Source of the DNA: an uncultured Mycoplasmatota bacterium
Lineage (GTDB): Bacteria > Bacillota_I > Bacilli_A > RF39 > UBA660
DNA length: 7,357 nucleotides
Reading direction: 5' to 3'
Assembly (NCBI GenBank): GCA_947296775.1
Contig: CAMYRF010000043.1
Coordinates: forward strand, 1 to 7,357
A program made the translations under genes and the position numbers. Below are positions 6,184 to 7,357 of this stretch, in pieces. The number at the start of each line of letters is the position of its first letter. The stretch's first letter is position 1. The notes below the pieces were generated by a model. The model ran no database searches, had not been told where the DNA came from, and worked only from the letters and a program-made list of their open reading frames with translations.

Positions 6184-7068
6184 TTATAAATATTTTAAAT
6201 ATTCTTTGAAGCCTTGTTTTTCCATTTGGTCTTTGGGAATAAATTTTATGGCAGCACTATTAATGCAGTAGCGTTTTCCACCTAATTCTTTTGGGCCATC
6301 ATTGAATACATGACCTAAATGGTTTTTACTTGTTGTTGATACTACTTCGGTTCTTAACATAAAGTGACTTAAATCTGGGTGCTTTTCTATATTGTTTTCT
6401 TCTATTGGTTTACTAAATGTTGGCCAACCACAATCTGTTTGATATTTATCTTTTGATGAAAATAATGGTTTATTTGTGTCTATATCGATATATATGCCTT
6501 CTTTAAAATGGTTATAATATTTATTTTTAAAAGCTGGTTCTGTCCCTTTCTTTTGGGTTACATAGTGTGTCATATCTTTGCTTACTACATCTTTAAATTT
6601 ATGATTTGGAATATGACAATAACTAAAAGGATGGTTTTTTAAGAATTTTTGGTGATACTTTTCTGCTCTTGTATAGTTATTTAGTTTTTCTACTTCTACA
6701 ACTATCTTTTTTTTATATTTTTTTTGTAAGTTTTCTAGAGAGTTTACGATTAATTCAACATCTTTTTTGTTTGTATAATAAATTCCTGTTCTATATTGAA
6801 TTCCTTCGTCTTCTCCTTGTTTATGAAAACTTGTTGGATCTATTATATCATAATAATATTCTAAGAGTCTATCTAGTTTAATAATATCTGGATTATAAAT
6901 TATATGGACAACTTCGGCATGTCCACTCCCTTTACAAACTGATTGATAAGTGGGATTTTTGCTGTTGCCATTGGCATATCCTACTTCGGTACCGATAACC
7001 CCATCGATTAGGTCGAAGTATTTTTGTACTCCCCAAAAGCATCCGCCAGCTAAATATATATCTTTCAC
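6184..7068 (-). CDS. msrAB: Bifunctional peptide methionine sulfoxide reductase MsrA/MsrB
   Basis: The fused enzyme repairs both S- and R-methionine sulfoxide in oxidised proteins, using thioredoxin-type reduction. The MsrA half spans about residues 1-160: GGCFWG holds catalytic Cys10, followed by VGYANG, GHAEVV, YYDIIDPTS and QYRTGIYY. Cys150 in SYCHIPN is the likely resolving Cys. The MsrB half spans about 178-280: LFSSKDKYQTDCGWPTFSKP, HLGHVFNDGP and RYCINSAAIKF. Cys268 is catalytic and Cys213 resolving, as in the PilB-type zinc-less form; the zinc CxxC pairs are absent. There is no signal peptide, so it is cytoplasmic. I chose the GTG at 7066-7068 because AGAGGTG (7075-7081) sits six bases before it. 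The GTG at 7075-7077 lies inside the ribosome site and the ATG at 7072-7074 is immediately next to it. It is first in an operon with the EEP gene. Confidence 0.95.
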   Translation of the reverse strand: MKDIYLAGGCFWGVQKYFDLIDGVIGTEVGYANGNSKNPTYQSVCKGSGHAEVVHIIYNPDIIKLDRLLEYYYDIIDPTSFHKQGEDEGIQYRTGIYYTNKKDVELIVNSLENLQKKYKKKIVVEVEKLNNYTRAEKYHQKFLKNHPFSYCHIPNHKFKDVVSKDMTHYVTQKKGTEPAFKNKYYNHFKEGIYIDIDTNKPLFSSKDKYQTDCGWPTFSKPIEENNIEKHPDLSHFMLRTEVVSTTSKNHLGHVFNDGPKELGGKRYCINSAAIKFIPKDQMEKQGFKEYLKYL

Positions 7069-7074
7069 TCGCAT

Positions 7075-7081
7075 CACCTCT
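7075..7081 (-). promoter_or_regulatory. Ribosome-binding site deciding the msrAB start
   Basis: Minus strand AGAGGTG, a strong Shine-Dalgarno match, is separated by six bases (ATGCGA) from the GTG at 7066-7068. The longer frame's GTG is part of the site itself, so the protein most likely begins with MKDIYLAGGCFWG. Confidence 0.7.
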
Positions 7082-7135
7082 TATTATTATGATATTATCT
7101 TTGAAATTCTATAACTTTTTTAATCAATGTTTTCT

Positions 7136-7164
7136 ATCTTACCACCATAGGTATTGTTAGTCAA
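7136..7164 (-). promoter_or_regulatory. Promoter of the msrAB-EEP operon
   Basis: Minus strand: -35 TTGACT (7159-7164), a 17-base spacer, and -10 TAAGAT (7136-7141) preceded by TGG, an extended -10 form. The predicted start near 7129 gives a leader of about 60 bases. I saw no clear operator palindrome in or beside it. The -35 begins just 3 bases from the terminator arm of the upstream permease gene. Confidence 0.8.
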
Positions 7165-7167
7165 TGA

Positions 7168-7200
7168 AAAAAAGAATTATTTTTTAATTAATTCTTTTTT
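7168..7200 (-). terminator. Terminator after the ABC permease gene
   Basis: A 12-bp perfect stem, AAAAAAGAATTA (7168-7179) with TAATTCTTTTTT (7189-7200), has a 9-base loop. On the minus strand it lies 6 bases past the permease stop and ends in a run of seven T. It insulates the msrAB promoter from the gene behind it. Confidence 0.8.
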
Positions 7201-7206
7201 GTTATT

Positions 7207-7357
7207 TTATTCTGTTCTAAGTGCTTCTACTGGATCTTTTTTAGAGGCCATATTAGCTGGAATTGCACCACCGATTATCGTTAAAACCATACTAATAATT
7301 ATTAATGTAATTGCGTGTAATGGATTTAGTTTTGCAACATTTGCGAGTCCTGAAAGG
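7207..7357 (-). CDS. FtsX/MacB-type ABC transporter permease, C-terminal fragment
   Basis: Only the last 49 codons and the TAA (7207-7209) are in the window; the rest lies beyond base 7357. The fragment reads LSGLANVAKLNPLHAITL, then a hydrophobic helix IIISMVLTIIGGAIPANMAS, then KKDPVEALRTE. A last membrane helix followed by a short tail with DPVEALR is typical of FtsX-domain permeases of the MacB/LolC type, often involved in export of peptides or in cell-envelope stress. Its partner ATPase and substrate are not visible. A hairpin terminator follows directly. Confidence 0.85.
   Translation of the reverse strand, partial: LSGLANVAKLNPLHAITLIIISMVLTIIGGAIPANMASKKDPVEALRTE

Noticed and set aside
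6669..6881. Plus-strand frame opposite msrAB
   Set aside because: Antisense shadow of the MsrA domain with Phe/Leu-rich translation.
1..7357. CRISPR arrays, insertion sequences, phage genes or defence systems
   Set aside because: No repeat-spacer pattern, terminal inverted repeats, transposase, integrase or known defence domains were seen on either strand.
1..7357. Mollicute code (TGA = Trp)
   Set aside because: Tryptophans are encoded by TGG in conserved positions and none of the intact frames contains an internal TGA, so the standard code explains everything.

Overview
The window is very AT-rich DNA with compact genes. The reading frames end in TAA or TAG and use TGG for tryptophan, which fits the standard code. 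GlmS, a zinc-less MsrAB fusion, tandem small PP2C phosphatases and strong Shine-Dalgarno sites together suggest a low-GC Bacillota (Bacilli/Erysipelotrichia- or RF39-like gut lineage). That placement is an inference; no taxonomic marker gene is present.

Layout: (a) 1-2296, plus strand: the 3' seven-eighths of glmS, a hairpin terminator, and a gene for a small zinc-dependent phospholipase C-like protein. (b) 2285-4354, minus strand: two tandem PP2C-type Ser/Thr phosphatases. They converge on the phospholipase-like gene through a shared bidirectional terminator formed by the last codons of both genes. The upstream phosphatase carries an extra N-terminal region of about 115 residues that I do not recognise. 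(c) 4443-4578, minus strand: a tRNA-Lys(CTT) gene with its own extended -10 promoter and a hairpin behind it. (d) 4639-5450: a scar-like segment. It holds a YbaK/ProX-type prolyl-tRNA editing gene that stops about half way through the domain, then a minus-strand fragment of a secreted or surface protein that lacks a credible start. (e) 5445-7164, minus strand: an operon of msrAB and an endonuclease/exonuclease/phosphatase-family gene, driven by a strong promoter at 7136-7164. (f) 7168-7357, minus strand: the last 49 codons of an FtsX/MacB-type ABC permease and its terminator.

How the genes relate: GlmS feeds cell-wall amino sugar synthesis, MsrAB repairs oxidised methionine, and the PP2C pair points to Ser/Thr phosphorylation signalling, although no kinase lies in the window. 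Most of this is ordinary core-genome content. I did not find a convincing novel multi-gene system. The points most worth a second look are the PP2C paralogue pair with its unequal N-termini and the doubly truncated remnant at 4929-5450.
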